A stretch of DNA of 64,000 nucleotides, from positions 1 to 64,000 of the forward strand of contig CAJSZQ010000019.1 in the NCBI GenBank assembly GCA_910574185.1. Reading direction: 5' to 3'. Numbering within the stretch: position 1 is the stretch's first letter; each line of letters opens with the position of its first letter. Positions 63,251-64,000 of the stretch are shown in pieces. The stretch comes from Lachnospiraceae bacterium. Its GTDB lineage: Bacteria; Bacillota; Clostridia; Lachnospirales; Lachnospiraceae. The notes beneath the pieces are model-generated. The model was given only the letters and a program-made list of their open reading frames with translations. It was not told the DNA's origin and made no database searches. The position numbers and the translations under genes were made by a program.

Positions 63251-63892
63251 TTATTCTTCGTTTAACAATTTTTTGTAGAAGGAGTGAGAGGTGTAAAGCG
63301 GTGCGGCCGGATTATGACCGGTTACCCGATCTTTGACTACCATGGTAGTAGTAGGGCCTTCGATGTATTGATGGAACAGAACATCATGGCCTACACAGAG
63401 TCCCATGACGATATTTAAGTCGGTTTTTTCTTCGTTCAGTATTTGCGCCTGTAGAATGGGGTTACAGATATTTGGTCCATGTTTGATATATTGTTCCGGA
63501 ATGCCAATCTCTCTCTTATCTATGGCTCCTACCTTGCAGCAGGCTGAAAAAACCTGAAAACCATGGGCGCGGAGAATCTTTGCCAATGTTATGGATTCCT
63601 TCAGAAGCGCGGTACAGGTTGCGATTCCGATTTTCTTTGCCCCCATTTCTTTGGCAAAAAGAATGGTTTCTTCTACTCTGGTTAATTTCTCATAGTATTT
63701 GGACTGTATCTTGGCGGTCTGAACCATAACCTCGTTATTATATTCTTCCATATAGGTTTCCCTGGTCTGTGTAAGTTGTTCTTTGGAAGCATTCTTAGTG
63801 AGACAGTATTCTGGATACAGTGATTCGTTGCTTTTCTGGCATGCTTTTCGCCCGCAATCAATGCAAGAGCGGCATGTGTCCTGAGTGGTCAT
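63251..63892 (-). CDS. DUF1847-family protein, metal-binding Cys clusters
   Basis: This 213-aa protein starts MTTQDTCRSCIDCGRKACQ, a Cys-rich motif with four cysteines that can bind metal or an Fe-S cluster. The later part contains VEETILFAKEMGAKKIGIATC, AHGFQVFSACCKVG and NIVMGLCVGHDVLFHQY, matching DUF1847. The function of the family is unknown; a role linked to Fe-S clusters or metals is plausible. An in-frame ATG farther upstream (63937) has no site. Confidence 0.82.
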   Translation of the reverse strand: MTTQDTCRSCIDCGRKACQKSNESLYPEYCLTKNASKEQLTQTRETYMEEYNNEVMVQTAKIQSKYYEKLTRVEETILFAKEMGAKKIGIATCTALLKESITLAKILRAHGFQVFSACCKVGAIDKREIGIPEQYIKHGPNICNPILQAQILNEEKTDLNIVMGLCVGHDVLFHQYIEGPTTTMVVKDRVTGHNPAAPLYTSHSFYKKLLNEE

Positions 63893-63927
63893 TGTTATTG
63901 TATCGCTCCTTTCTTTCAGATATAGAC

Positions 63928-63936
63928 ATTGTAACA
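63928..63936 (-). promoter_or_regulatory. Extended -10 promoter of the DUF1847 gene
   Basis: On the - strand the sequence TGTTACAAT (63936-63928) is an extended -10 element (TGn-TACAAT) 36 bp before the ATG. The -35 region is weak. Confidence 0.45.
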
Positions 63937-64000
63937 TATTTTGGAGTAATAAGAAGTTATAAACTATAAAAGACTTCTTAATAAAATAAGCAAAAAGAGC

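Overview
The window looks like the chromosome of a low-to-mid GC, spore-forming Firmicute, most probably of the family Lachnospiraceae (gut Clostridia). The evidence is the gene content and style: strong AGGAGG-type ribosome sites before most genes, a divergent alpha/beta-type small acid-soluble spore protein, a PadR/HAAS/DUF4097/PspC envelope-stress operon, an FtsEX plus PcsB-like hydrolase operon, AddAB instead of RecBCD, class 1B PyrK/PyrD, and several small protein families that I associate with Lachnospiraceae. Nearly all genes are on the + strand. I saw no tRNA, rRNA, CRISPR array or prophage. The only mobile element is the start of an IS630-type transposase cut by the left edge.

Layout. 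1-3.8 kb: IS630 fragment, Hsp20 chaperone, a zinc-ribbon protein (- strand) and an OmpR-type two-component pair. 3.9-7.5 kb: hisH, hisF, ung and an orphan lpdA carrying a diverged 33-bp in-frame tandem duplication. 7.6-13.3 kb: a heavy-metal block: a MerR/TipAS regulator (- strand), a Zn/Cd-type P-type ATPase with four Cys/His-rich repeats, an ArsR/SmtB repressor and a second P-type ATPase with an unusual CPV membrane motif. Both ATPase transcription units carry TTCATATG-based operators just downstream of the -10 box. 13.3-22.2 kb: TPR lipoprotein, hflX, addB, addA. 22.7-25.3 kb: the padR operon and the spore protein. 25.4-31.6 kb: a TagA/CpsF-like protein, a CdaR/PucR-type regulator, then ftsE, ftsX, an M23 murein hydrolase and an S41 protease, which together form a septal wall-remodelling set. 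31.7-38.4 kb: pyrC-pyrF-pyrK-pyrD, followed by proline iminopeptidase and aminopeptidase P. 38.4-46.4 kb: a non-coding AT-rich stretch, PAP2 phosphatase, a BmrR-like regulator, an ATPase/PD-(D/E)XK protein, pyrE, small membrane proteins and a long M29-type aminopeptidase. 46.5-50.2 kb: purE-purM-purN-purD. 50.5-56.2 kb: an unknown 141-aa protein and a 1753-aa DUF4132-type protein. 56.3-64 kb: RpiR regulator, GntR regulator with clpC, a small conserved protein, radA, moaC and a DUF1847 protein.

What stands out is mostly between the genes. A family of large imperfect palindromes whose ends read GTNACNGTTCA occurs four times (22.3, 39.0, 42.3 and 50.3 kb). The 22.3 kb copy folds over its whole 239 bp, and the 39.0 kb copy is the same element inverted and lacking its central ~144 bp. 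Another gap holds 124-bp tandem repeats (60.2 kb). A third (38.44-38.78 kb) looks like an independent - strand transcript with a good promoter, a terminator-like hairpin and three tiny start-stop reading frames. pyrE appears to use a Shine-Dalgarno site brought close to its ATG by a perfect 7-bp hairpin. The best protein-level candidates for an undescribed system are the 141-aa/DUF4132 pair, the ATPase-nuclease protein, and the two-ATPase metal cluster. All functional calls come from reading motifs; no database search was run.
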